Shown: positions 33,489-45,001 of the stretch, piece after piece
Layout of the letters: every line of letters begins with the position of its first letter
Position numbering within the stretch: the stretch's first letter is position 1
Assembly: GCA_034387635.1 (NCBI GenBank)
Contig: JAOANU010000001.1
Span: forward strand, 496,001-560,000
Direction of reading: 5' to 3'
From: Rhodosporidiobolus odoratus
Taxonomy: Eukaryota > Basidiomycota > Microbotryomycetes > Sporidiobolales > Sporidiobolaceae
DNA length: 64,000 bases
Made by a program: the position numbers and the translations under genes
The notes under the pieces: generated by a model
Database searches by the model: none
What the model was told of the DNA's origin: nothing
Seen by the model: the letters and a program-made list of their open reading frames with translations, nothing else

Positions 33489-34832
33489 CTACAGGTCCTC
33501 GTACTCGCTCTGAACGGTCGAGCGGAGGAGCTGCGGGAGAGAGAGAATGAGATTGACTGCTGCCTTGGCAGAGGAGAGGAGCTGGGACCTACCACGCTCA
33601 TGATTGCCGGAATGCACACAATGAAGCAGGGCAGGGAGAACCATTGGATATTACCCTGCATGTCGAAGGGAAAGTCAGCAAGGACTGAAAAACAGGGGAC
33701 GAGGACAGAGGGACGGACAAGGTGACCCGTAACGCCAGGAATATTGTTGAAAGCATTCCGTGCCGGAACCGCAACGACGAGCTCGACGATGAACGAGATG
33801 AAGCAGAGTAAGCAGGTGGAGAGGGCGAGGAGGATTGTGACGATTCCGGACTTCTGAAGGGCGAAAAGGCGCGACGACTCCGAGCCGAGGTACGAAGGCG
33901 GGAGGAGGAGGGAGATGAGGCAGGAGACGGCAACGATTGCGGCTGCGAAACGGGGCTTTCGTGAGTTGACAAAATCAAGAGGGGCGAAGAAAACCACGCA
34001 CCAACGACGTGAATCCAGTAAGTCGAAGTTCCTCCACTCTTCAAGATGTTGACGGTGTTGTCTGAGCTATCAGCATTGGTGCCGAGGAGAGTTGCATCAT
34101 CCTTGACAAGCGGCTGGGTTGGGGAGAAATGTAAGTCAGGGTCTCTGTCTCTCTCGTTCGAGGAGAAGCAGGACGCACGAAGTTGTTGATGCCTCCTTCA
34201 GAGTTGTTGAGCACAAAGTTGTAGTCGAAGCCAGACTTGTGGGAAGTGCACTGCAAAGCGGGGACAATGAGTGAATTAGCTTGCGGGCATTTCCTTTCAG
34301 AGTTCAATTAGCGTACGAATTCGGTCGAGCCCTTGATGCCAGTCGTGTTCTGGAGTCGCAAACGGATCAGCAAGTGCGCATAGGGCCGCCGGGGAGGGAA
34401 TCGAAGAACTCACCTTGTACCTCGTGCAAGCACCCCATGCTCCGATCTTGACCGAGCTGTTGAGCGCCTTTCCCTGAACGATGTAGAAATTCTGCCTGTG
34501 TGCCCGCAAATAAGCCAAGTCAGCATGGCGGTTCAAAGCTGAGGAAACGGGCCGATCGGAACGCGTTCTAAAGGTGGGTGTATGGAGCAACAACAATCTC
34601 GACCAGGCGAAGTGACGGACCAGTAGGGTTCGGAGAAGGTTGATACCAGCCTGTAATGCAGTGGACAGGTCAGTCTAGCTCCCTATCGACGAGATGATGA
34701 GGTGATGGGGAACGGGCGAGCTTCTGGGAGAGAGGAGAGACGGGAGTGGGCTTACATCAACGCAGCTGCGAGGGCAATCGGCCCAGAGAAGGAGGGTACA
34801 CGGGGTGAGGTGTTTAAGCGAAGTGAGACCAT
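33489..34832 (-). CDS. Sur7/PalI family plasma-membrane protein
   Basis: This four-span membrane protein belongs to the Sur7/PalI (Rim9) family of eisosome and ambient-pH-sensing proteins. Nine exons on the minus strand, 34832-34756, 34650-34621, 34495-34414, 34349-34317, 34250-34179, 34113-34002, 33942-33719, 33655-33593 and 33530-33489, encode 244 aa in consistent phase. The first span is PIALAAALMLVSTFSEPYW. The extracellular loop has VKIGAWGACTRY and a second Cys (EFCTSHKSGFDYN), the pair typical of the family. Further spans are AAIVAVSCLISLLLP, IVTILLALSTCLLCFISFIV and IQWFSLPCFIVCIPAIMSV. The tail is short, ending SEYEDL; PalI proteins have long tails, so a Sur7/Fmp45-like role fits better. 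Exons of 30 and 33 nt explain why no long frame marks this gene. Confidence 0.85.
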
Positions 34833-35697
34833 TCTGGCCGTAGTCTTGAGCGATGAGAAGGGAACGAGGAGGAGAGGAAAGTCGAAGGTGAAGACGGGGT
34901 CAAAGAAGATCAATCGGGACTGTGGACGCGTCGGATACAGCGGCAAAGTCAGTCAGCGTTACGTGTCCGCCATCCTTTCAGCTACCTACCTCTGTCTGGT
35001 CTATGTCGCGTGCGAAAGCGAGATCCGGACGGGAGGACACCGAAAGGAGGCGATGAACGAGGGGGACGGAGCTCACTGGCTTGATAGGCTACCGTGTACG
35101 GTGTGGGAGAATGCGCGTAGCTCTTGTGGACAGCAAAGGAAGCAGCAGAGGAGAGAGGGGAAACGCGGAGAAGAGCTGAGAGAAAAGGAAAACCACAAAG
35201 TCGAGGCAGGTGAAAATGCATGACAAGCTCGCGTCTTGCGAAGTATAGCGGCGATGCACGGCTTGAAAAAAGCGTCTATTATATATCTGGATGTCCGTCA
35301 CTGAGCCACATGAGGCGATCTGACGAGGTCCGCTTACTTTTCTTCCTTGCTTTCGCATCATTAGCTTTTCTGGGCTCCGGTCTCGGCTGTACAGTCTCAC
35401 TATACCTCTACTACTAGTATCGCACCCCTTTTCGGGACGCGCGCAGTCTGCTGCCCTCACACGGCCGCTTGCCAACTCGTTCAACTTGGTAAGTTGACTT
35501 CCTTTCAACGCGTTTCTTGGTAGGCTAGACTGACTCGTATACTCACACAGCACCTTGAAGACCTCCCTGAGCGCAAGATCGAGCCAGACTAAACGCGATA
35601 AAGCCGTTTTTGTGTCGCGACAATCTCTTCCTCCTCCCTTGTCGACCCTTTCCATGCCCCTTTAATCCTCCTTCCACCCCAAACGCACGAAGAACCG
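34833..35697. other. divergent intergenic region
   Basis: This 0.87 kb separates the membrane protein gene (-) from the second BRCT gene (+). An AT-rich ATTATATAT element lies at about 35278-35286. Frames here have no family signal. Confidence 0.5.
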
Positions 35698-37141
35698 ATG
35701 GAGCAATACCTAATCTCCACCAAACCCTCCACCTCACGCCCACAACCCTTCAAACCCGCCGCCGGAAAACCCAAACCTTACTCCTCCCTCGCGCATGCTT
35801 CATCCGTGTCCCTGCGCTCACCGGAGAAAGACGGGAAACGGCGCAGCGCTTCGGCGAATCCACTTCAGGGTGGGATAGAGAGGGCCAACAATGCAATTGT
35901 GAGGACGTTAGCGGCGGAGGATAATCCGATTACCAAGAGTACGGCGTATTCTCGGACGCTGCATGTTCAGGTGTGCTGTCTATTGTCTCTCACTGGTATT
36001 CACGAGCGCGAACTGATGCGTGTACTGTATAGAGCTGCGCATCAGGGCATCAATCGGGAGGCGGTGGGGCTCGATGGACGAAGCATCGAAATCAGAAGCT
36101 GAGGGAGCAAGCGGCTGATACGGAGACCACCACTCTCCAAGGGGTGACGGCGTATATTAGCGGGTATACAGGTGCGCGTGTGCCTTGTCAAGCTCGTGAT
36201 GTTGCGAGCTATACTCATACACTTCGTTTCACTTGCAGGCAAGGATATCACGAACATGCAGCTTAAAGCGCTCATCGAGATGCAAGGAGGAGTGGTCAAG
36301 TATACAATTCGCTAGCTTGCTGTTCTGATAGCGATACTCACATGTGCCTGCCACAGAACCGTCGGCTCCGCCAAGGTCACCCATATCTTTATCACGAACA
36401 ATCTCTCTGGCAGCAAAGCTCAGAAAGCCCTCGAGGCGAAGAAGCATAATGGGTCGAAGCTCGTCACGCCAGAATGGGCAGTAGAGTGTGCGAGAACGGG
36501 AAGGAGGGTCAGCGAGGCGAGGTTTCAAGCTCCGATTTTCAACGAGGTACATTTCGCTTATTCAACGCCTCCTTGCGCCGAATTTGCTCATCTTCGCATC
36601 ACCTTTACAGGTGCAAGGCTCCACCTATAACATTTTGGCAGGCGCCGGTCGAGATTCCGCCTCCCCTTCCGACGCTTCCACCTCATCTTCCTCCTCGTCA
36701 GTCTCTCCACCAATCGCCTCGACTTCTTCAGGCTTTCCTTTTCCACCTGCCTCTTCCTCCAACGCCTCCTCCACTCCCCGTCTCCGCTCATCGACTTCCA
36801 CCAAGAAACCTCCTGCCCCCGTAGCTCCAACTAAAACCCCGACCTCAGCCACAGCCCTCCTCCTCGCCCAAATCGACGCAACCAAAGCCGCCCTCCCTCC
36901 CTCCCCTCCTCGACCCAAGAACCGACACAAGAAACACGCTGCAACGTGCGAGAGCGCGGCGGATGTGTTTGCCCCTACGCAGGCTTATGTGCCTTATGTG
37001 AAGCCCGAGGTTGAGGCTGAGCCGGTGAAAGTCAAGTTGGGGGGAAGGTGTAGAGAGTGGTCTGGGGACATTGTGCTTGGAAGTTCGGATGTGGAGGGAG
37101 AGGGAGAGGGAGAGGGAGAGGGAGAGGATAAGCTGGATTAG
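35698..37141 (+). CDS. single-BRCT protein with acidic Gly/Glu tail
   Basis: The exons are 35698-35970, 36033-36171, 36239-36299, 36357-36546 and 36611-37141, giving about 397 aa. One BRCT domain spans residues 120-205: LQGVTAYISGYTGKDITNMQ, LKALIEMQGGVV, THIFITNNLSGSK, and LVTPEWAVECARTGRRVSEA with the conserved Trp. The YISGYTG segment resembles the BRCT of REV1, but the protein stops long before any polymerase domain and no polymerase exons follow. The C-terminal part is Ser/Pro-rich and ends in a Glu-Gly repeat coded by a GGGAGA tract at about 37096-37130. A DNA-repair scaffold role is inferred from the domain only. Confidence 0.82.
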
Positions 37142-37560
37142 TGGGGGATGCCGCCGAGTGGGCAAAGGCGTTGAAGTGCGAAGAGGGGCTGTAGGTTCTT
37201 CTCCTTTTTTCCGTCCTTCTCGTTGTTCGTTCCTTCTTGTTGTTGATTGCATCACATGGCTGTCGCATCTCTCATCCTGCGTTCCCGGCCGCGGCGAAGG
37301 TGGAAGCTGACCTTCGCAGGAAACGACTCGGCTTGACTTGTCTTTCTCGTGAGGAGTGGCCTCTTCTGCACGGCGTGGCACTTATCCTGATAGCCTCGCG
37401 CACTCTATCCCTTGCATACGTAGTCAGTGGGCGCAGCGGATCTGTTGTTCCTGATGAGGACGGCGCGTCGAGGGTCTGACCGCCAACTCTCTTTCTTTCC
37501 AGATCGCTCGCACTTCATCCTCAACCTCCTCCGACTCGGTAACAGCTTGTACAGAGTAGA
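37142..37560. other. short intergenic region
   Basis: This interval holds the 3' UTR of the BRCT gene and the promoter of the kinase gene. A CT-rich leader precedes the ATG at 37561. Nothing else is visible. Confidence 0.55.
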
Positions 37561-40500
37561 ATGCCTTCTCCCGTGACCCTTAGATTGCGCCCTCCTCCTC
37601 CCCTTCCCTCTCTAGCTCACGGTCGACGTCTTCCTCCAACCTCTAAACCCTCCCACCACTCGCCTCCCATTCAATCGTGCAGCTCAAGCGCAGCTTCTAC
37701 AGGGTACAACTCCTTCTCTCGCACCGCCCTACCCCCTACCGAGCTACACGATGCCTCTCCCGACCCCGAAGATTGCGACCTTGAACCGCCCCTCCCAACT
37801 GAGCAAGATTGGTTCCGTTACCCCGCTCCAACCAAGGAGATGGCCAGGCTCAAACTACCAATGATAGACGTGCTCGAACAACTGGAGAAGACGGCCAAGA
37901 AGGGGAAAGGAGGGTTGACGAAGAGGGAGTATAAGATGCTTGGCGAGTGGAGGGTAGGCGAGAGTTTGGGAAAGGGGACGAGCGGTGCGTGAACCCTCTC
38001 AGGGTACATGGAGAGTGACTGATGAGTTTGCATGAGCAGGCCATGTACGACTGGCGAGGAGTACTAGGACAGGCGAGTTTGCCGCGATCAAAAAGGTCAA
38101 GAGGTTGCCGCCGGAGGATCGGGTGCGCGACATCTTACTGCCGCTCCCCTGCCGCTGGCTGATGCTAAGTAACCTGTACCTGCAGCACGCCAAGTCCGTA
38201 CATCGCGAGATCAGCCTGATGAAGCTCGTCGCTCCTCATCCTCACCTCGTCGAGCTGCTCGATGTCTTCGAGACGCCGTCACACCTGTACGTTGACACTT
38301 CGCTTCACGGCAATACGGTGCTGAATGCCCGTCGTAAAGGTACCTCGTAACCGAGTACTGTCCCGATGGAGAGCTGTTCCACCTCATCGTCAAGCGTCAA
38401 CTCGCTTCGCACGAGATCCACAAATTCTACACCCAACTCATCAGCGCGGTACGTGGGGGGCACTCTCAGGTCAACGTATCTTCTGCTCACCCTCCGTCGC
38501 GCAGCTGCAACACCTCTCCAGCTTCACCATTTCTCATCGCGACGTCAAGTTCGAGAACCTGTTGCTGTACGAAGACGAGCGCGGAGAGCTGTGCCTCAAG
38601 CTTGGCGACATGGGCATGGCGAGCTTCACGCCTGAGGGAGACTTTCTAAAAACAAGTTGTGGTAGTCCGCATTATGCGGCGCCAGAGGTGATCAAGGTAC
38701 GTTTTCTTTGACCTTCGCAAATGGGGAGCCGACCGGTTTGTTGAGAACTTGCCAAACTCTCCTGTAGCTGTAGTCGGAGTTAGAATTGCTAACGTGAGTA
38801 TGACTCGACAGGGTATTTTGTATGACGGCTCCCTCGCGGACGTTTGGTCTTCCGGCGTCGTTCTTTACACAATGTTCGCCCGCCGCCTACCCTTCGACGA
38901 CGAGCACATTCCCACCCTGCTCGACAAGATCAAGCATCATGATTATGTAATGCACGAGTCTATCGAGGAGCCGGCGAGGGATCTGATCCGGAGGTGCTTG
39001 ACGAAAGACGTGAAGAAGAGGATCTCAGTAAGCGACCTCTTTCCCCCTTCTCGGACCCTGTCCTGCGTCGTAGCTGACTGAGACCCTCGTACAGCTCAAA
39101 GACGTCGCCTCTCACCCCTACCTTCGCCCTATGCCCTTCGCCGCTCCGCCGCTTACGTTGGAGGCGATTTCTCCACCCAAACCCGCCGAGGGGCCGGTTC
39201 CAGCCAGGGCAGAAGAGCTTGACGCGATCTTACTGGAGAATTTGGCGATAGTGCTGAAAGTGGCCGATGTGAAGGAAGCAAGGGAGATGGTCTACAGAGA
39301 CATGTTCGTCTCCATTCTGCCTCCTTCGCCATTGCCCTTCCTGACCTTCGAGGCCACACAGAGAACGAGCCCGCCTATTCTACTCCATCCTACGCGGCTT
39401 TCAACAACCGCGTCGTCCTCGTCCTGCCGGGTCTGGTGAATATGCCGCATCGATCCACGTCGTCGACGACCAGTCTCTTCCCGTTTCGGTCGAACCCTCC
39501 ATAGCCTCGCTTCGACGCTCGCTGTCTGCTCCCGACGGCTTCCCTATGCCGCCCGGCCTTGAGCCTCCTGCGCCGCCCTCCGCGAGTGTCAACACTGCTC
39601 GAACAGATTCTGAAGCCATATCTGCGATGTCTCCGGGCGAAACCGAACCAATCGCTGTCAAACCCGAGCCGACTCCGTTCGCGCTATCTCCTACCGCAGG
39701 CGACAGCGACTTCTCGCCAACCCACCCTTACAGCGCCGTCAATCAGCAGTATTCTTTCCCTCATCCCGTGCCGCCTACCCCGACTATGGGTGGCACGACC
39801 ATCACATCCGCTCCTCCCGAAGTCGGATCCTTCGCGATCTACCCGCTGCCTATCTCTCCTCTCGACACATCTTTCGACCATCTTCCCTCCAGCGGACGAG
39901 GCAGCAGGGGACCACCAGCTCGTCCATCAACCGCCGCAGCCGCGACGACAAGCCGCTCGCTCCCGACCTCGCCGCTCCTCCACTCGGATCCGATGTTCGC
40001 AGCGGCAGCAGCTCAAGCTCAGGCGTACAGCCGGCCTTCGATCGACAACGCCGGCCTTCGCAATCTCGGGCCGCTTCAGCGGACAGTCTCCAAGAGGGCG
40101 TCGATGCAGCAGAAGCTCAAGAGTCTCTTCCAGGCTGGTGGCGGCGCCAAGCGGCCTTCCGTCTCCAGTGTCGTCGAGGAAACGCCGCCCATCCAAGTTG
40201 AGAAGGTCAACCAGATTCCTCCCCCTCCCATTCCCGCTTTCCCTCCTCCGCCTCGTCCTCCGCCTACCGCCTCCTTCATGCCTCAGATCCGACCACCTAG
40301 CCCAGCGCCCTCGAGCAGGTCGAGCATGCTCAAGCGTTCAAGCGCTTATCGCTCTTTCGGTCGAGCCTTGAATGGCCAACCTCCCAAGTCGCCGGAGCTT
40401 GCAGAGTTTGGCGAGATTCTCTCGATGGGTGCTTCGGCCTCGGCGGATGCGAGAGCTCGTCATGTTGCCCGAGGAGGGTCTTCTCGTCTTCATGCCCTCC

Positions 40501-41594
40501 GGACGCAGGTTGCGAAGCCGATCGCTTTTCCGCCCGTCGTACCGGAAGTGCACTCCTTCTTCGACTCGCGTAGCGGCAAGCTGAAGGCCAGTTCTACGCC
40601 CACGACGGTACAAAGTCCCTCTACGAAGCGTAGGAGGCCGGTGCCGCTCACCCTCAAGTCGACATACACGGCGAATTCGCACACCTCGACACCTGCTCTC
40701 GCTGCATCGTCGCCCGGGGACTTGTTCAGACGGGCCTCGAGGATCGGCATCGGCAGACCACCTAATCGCCCAGCAACCTCACCTCACCAGATTGCTCCTC
40801 CCGCCGTAGTCGTCGCCCACGCCCCGCTCCCTTCACCTCGTCCAGTCCCCGAACCCTCTTCTCCGGACGATTCTGACCCCGAAGACCCCTTCTCCCTCGT
40901 GACCGCCCTCCGTCAATACCCTTACCGAACTGCCTCGTACGGTTCTACCCGTTCCTCAGCCGGTTCCGCCGTAAACTCCTACTTCTCTTTCCGCAACATC
41001 TCTGGCTCGACTGGCGCCTCGTCTCAACCCCCTACTTCAACTCTGTCGGCTCGTTCACCTCGTATTGGTGAAGAGATGGACGACTCGGCCTCTTTTCGTC
41101 GATTGAGCGGGTCGAGTGGGTACGCTTCAAGTTACACCGCCGCCCTACGTCGACAACGCGACCTCGAAGCCGAACTTCGCAAAGTCCAACTCGAGAACAA
41201 ACTCCTTCAAGCGGCGGTTGAAGCTAGAGATGATGAACTGCAACTGTTGAGACGGAGTGAGAGAAGGCTTAGTCAGTGTGTTGAGAATGGGGAATTGGTG
41301 GTTAAGGAGTTGAGTGCTGAGAGGGATGAGTTGGAGGAGTTGGTGAGGAGGTTGGATTGGGAAAAGCGTAGGAGCTTTTTCGAGTTTGAACAGAGTTTGG
41401 AGGATGGGCGTGGAGGGGCAGGTGCTGGAGGGGAGAGGGGTGCGGAGGGGTATGGGCAGGAAGGAGAAGAGCGAGAGGAGGAGAAGGAAGAGGAGAGAGT
41501 TGAGGGGAGGGTGGACCCGAGGTTGGAGAGGAAGATGAGGGAGGATCAGTGGTTGCAGAGTTTGAGGAGGAAGGAGGAGGGGTGGAGGTCGTGA
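37561..41594 (+). CDS. Ser/Thr kinase, Nim1/Gin4-like (CAMKL)
   Basis: The exons are 37561-37984, 38040-38122, 38186-38286, 38340-38448, 38505-38696, 38812-39027, 39095-39303 and 39362-41594, giving about 1188 aa in consistent phase. The catalytic domain spans residues 130-340: [15 protein letters not shown] (P-loop), AAIKKVK (VAIK-type Lys), HREISLMK (helix C Glu), [11 protein letters not shown] (catalytic loop, Asp near 252), KLGDMGMAS (DMG in place of DFG), [12 protein letters not shown] (APE) and [12 protein letters not shown]. The [11 protein letters not shown] segment points to the Nim1/Cdr2/Gin4/Hsl1 branch of cell-size and septum kinases. The remaining 850 residues are Ser/Pro-rich with SP/TP sites, then a charged coiled-coil segment near residues 1050-1130 and an acidic C-terminus. 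The subfamily call is from the motif and layout, not from an alignment. Confidence 0.86.
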
Positions 41595-42123
41595 GGAGAT
41601 GGTGCCGTTTTCCTTCTGCTTCTTCCCCAGTCTCGCCGTCTCTCCTCCTTATCGCTTGCCTGTTATTGTACTTCCCCTACCCCCGTTGTGCCAGAGTCGC
41701 TTGCGTGGAGACTTTCGTTGTCAGCTCATTCCGCTTCTGTATCGTTTCAGCTCAGTATCCCATACGCTTTCTTTCAAGTGTACCTGAACCGAGCAGATGT
41801 CCAAGTGAGCTCAGCGAGTCTCGCGCTGCGGCCGTGGAGAGAGGTAACGGAGCAGTACTTGCGGCAACAAGGGTGCGAAGAAAACAACAACAAACAAGCT
41901 TTTCCTTCTTTCGTCCTTTCACCTTTCCACCCCTCATTTCGTCCGAGCACAGGGTGTCACTAGGATACTGTCTGAAAGGTCTGCAGCAACAGCGGGGGCA
42001 GTGGGTCAGCTCGGGAGAAGAACCGCGGAGGGCTGTGGTTCGAAGGCAGGCATACGGAGAAGCACAGCGCGAAACAGCCGGGTAGAGAGAGCGATGACGA
42101 GAGGCAGAGACAGAGACGCACCT
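41595..42123. other. convergent 3' intergenic region
   Basis: The kinase gene and the SET-TPR pseudogene converge here. No gene is visible. Confidence 0.55.
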
Positions 42124-45001
42124 TCACGAGCGGCAACGGTTGTATAGCTCATCCAAGCCAAATTTTTCGAAGAGAAAACCGTAAGCCTCGACGCAGTAAT
42201 CGAACTTGAACCCCTCGACAATGTTGACCATGTCGAACGCCGCCTTCGCGAACGCGACCGCCTCATCTTCCGCGACGAGCGTGAGCTGGCGTCGTCCAAG
42301 GGCAGAGGAAATGGGCGTATGGAAGAAGGGGTAGGATGTACGTCTCGCCGGCACTGGTGAACCAGATAGCACCGGAGAGAACTTCGATCTTGGTCTTGCC
42401 GTCGTAGACGAGTTTGGCGTCGAGAGCTTTGTACGCCTTGAGAGTGTACTGCTTGATATCCGGGATCTGCTCCGGAAGTCAAGGGTCGCAGGCAGAGGCC
42501 ACCATCTTGAGCGGCAAGTACATCTCCGGCTTGAACGAGTCGCGAGTCGGGGCGCAGGTGTGCTCGAGCTGCTTGCAAAGAGACCTGGGTTCCCTCATAA
42601 TCGCTGGGCGTTTCGGGTCGTTCTGCGAAGCCTTGAGACGCTCTTCAAGGAGGTCGAACGAGGTGCTGAGAAGCTCGTGACGGCGGGCGATGCGCTCAGC
42701 CCCTTCGGCACGATCAGCGACGCAGAGAGTGCATGGGTACCCGTTCGGGAATCGCGGCTTGAGGAAGGCTTCGCGAGCTTCAGGTCCAGCTCCGTACGTT
42801 ATGAAGCCGACCGAGACCGTTTCGCCGGGCTCAAGGTCGCGACGGGCACGAACAACCATGACATCGCGGTAGGTGGAGTGGTAGGCGGTAGGCCCACAGC
42901 AGTGCGGGATGAGGGAGATGAGAGGGAAATGGGCATCGTAAGTTTCGATTGAGGAGACTGGGGCTGACGAGAGCCGGTGGCATCCAGTCGCTGGGAACGT
43001 GCAGTCGGCAAGTGCGAGGGAATCAGAACCTCGCGAGGAGCGCAGAATGAGCTGCGGGGAACGAGACCGCACCTGCACCCCACCGAGATAGCATCAAGAC
43101 GTCCAATGTTGAGATTGACGTCGATGGGCTCATGCTCGAGGTCGGGCTTGTATACGGTCGTGAGAGGAGGGTACTCGATAGCGGGATACTTGGGTCCGCC
43201 TCAGAGGCAATTGAGAACGGAAGGAATGGCAACGGGATTGTCGAGGAGTTTCGAGACGAGCGTCGAAATGAGCGAGAACTGCTCAGCCGACAGCGACCTC
43301 TTCGTGGTAGCGTCTACGGCGTAGCTGACCTTGACGTGGCCGAGCGCTTTGGAACGACCGATGGCGTAAGCTTTCTCGACTGTATGGCAGAGGAAGAAAG
43401 GGAGAGTACGCGCAAGAGTCAGCGTAGAGTCGCCAAAGGTGCGTCCTGTAGAAAACGTGGTGAAGGGGGCTCGCAGGATCGAAGCGGAGCCGATGAGTGA
43501 ACCTGAAGGGGAATAAGGAGAAAGGACGCACCGAGAAGAATCTCTCCAGCTTTGACCGCTCTCGCAGTGATAAGACCCTTCCCGGCTTGATCGTAAGTGG
43601 CGCATAGTAGTCGCCTACCTCGAACCCCTTGACGAACTTCGTGCTCGCATCGGTGCAATGCCTGTCGAGCGGTTCCACCCTGATCCCGTTTTTCGTCTCG
43701 AACAACAGCCTCTTGATCCTCTTCCTCCCTTCCTTCCCTTCCGTACTGTCGGGAACGACTTCAGCAATCCTATCGTACTCTTGAACCGCCTTCGTGAGAA
43801 GACGTAGACCCTCGAGAGCCCTTGCTTTGCGAAGCATGACCTTCCCAGCGGTCTGAGGTGGCGCTCCGACGTTGTCCTGCATTAGGCGAGACAGCGCGGT
43901 GACGTCACGGAGAGCTGAGGCGAAGTTGCCGAGGTGGAGATGAGCTTGAGTGCGGTTCAGGTAGAGGAGAAGCTGCTGCTCAGGGGAGGAGGCGAAGGCG
44001 AGCCCGTCGCAGTAGGCCTTAAGAGCGAGTGCCTACTTCCTTCTGCTTGTAGTGCTTGTTGCCTTCAGCTTTGTGGTCGAAATTTATCGGGAGATGTGCG
44101 GTCGAGGCGGATGTCGCCCATGAGAGGCCTTTCAGACAAGGGTCGTTCAGACGAAGGATCTTGTAGTCGGCGGGCGTCGGAACGCGGACGATATAGGACG
44201 TTCTGGTGAACTCTATAACCGTCTCGACAGTCGGCCCGCTGATGACAAGAATAGTGCCGAGGGGAAAGAGGGCGTCGAGGTCGGGTCCAGTGGTGATCGG
44301 TGATCCCGCCGAGCTGAACGTAGCCCAGCGCAATGCGCTCTACCCGGCCAGTCGGATCCTCGCCGACGAAGTTGACGAAGGTATCATAGTCTGAAGTTTT
44401 GAGCGAGATCAGCAAGGCCCAGACTGCAGGAAAACGCCGGACAAGGAAGAGACACGATTCGGCAGAGGAGGTAACGGCCCTACGGAAGAAACGGCGAGGT
44501 CTGGCAGCGCAAGAGTCAGCGGAGGCACCTGACCCTGTGCTGATGAGTCGATACCATGTCATTGAAGAGGACTGCGAGCAGGAACTGATTAGCAAATTAC
44601 GTCGTACGAGAAAAGGAAAAGAGGACTCGCCTGGCTTGCACTGGTGCAACGGCGTCGTGGCAAATTCCCTCGGTAGCCCTATAGCAAGACGAATCGAATG
44701 TGGGGTAGATTCTGTAACGATCTCCTCGCGGTCGGCCGCAGCTTCGCGGACGAGCGTGTGCGGCGGACTGGGAGGAATCGGACGAGGAGCGCGGGCGCGG
44801 TCGGCGTCGAACTGCTTTTAAGACGGCGTGCCAGGTGTCGACTTGAACTTGGCGATGGAACACTTCCATGTTGTCCTGACTTTGGACGTCCTTCCCCTGT
44901 GCCTCGGTTTCCTGCACTTGTTCCTTGGTGAAGAGTTGGAAACTGATTCCCATGGCGCTGAGGGCTTGGGCCACGTCGGGAGGGACATTGGAGGTTGACA
45001 T
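42124..45001 (-). pseudogene. SET-TPR protein gene with nonsense and frameshift lesions
   Basis: The remains encode a TPR plus SET-domain protein, a family of fungal lysine methyltransferase-like proteins. Readable parts, N to C: MSTSNVPPDVAQALSAMG; GEDPTGRVERIALG; a TPR (AEGNKHYKQKE then ALALKAYCDGLAFA, then LYLNRTQAHLHLGN); KGLITARAVKAGEILL, the start of SET; VEKAYAIGRSKA; VMVVRARRDLEPGETVSV; and a helical C-terminus ending FEKFGLDELYNRCRS. Lesions: in-frame TGA at 43201-43203 (after SVLNCL, before GGPKYP) and at 42479-42481 (after SACDP, before LPEQIPDIKQ); an extra base near 44028-44033 inside the TPR; and a missing base near 43583-43590 just before KGLITARAV. A possible fourth shift lies at the T run near 44816. 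Flanking splice sites remain. Decay is more likely than a coding gene, though assembly errors cannot be excluded. Confidence 0.75.

Noticed and set aside
32798..33997. 399-codon minus-strand open frame
   Set aside because: Only its first part is real, as exons 7 and 8 of the Sur7/PalI gene; the rest reads through introns and the 3' UTR after the true stop at 33489.
39559..40371. 270-codon plus-strand frame inside the kinase gene
   Set aside because: It is an alternative frame of the long last kinase exon, Arg/Ser/Pro-rich, without a start context or domain.
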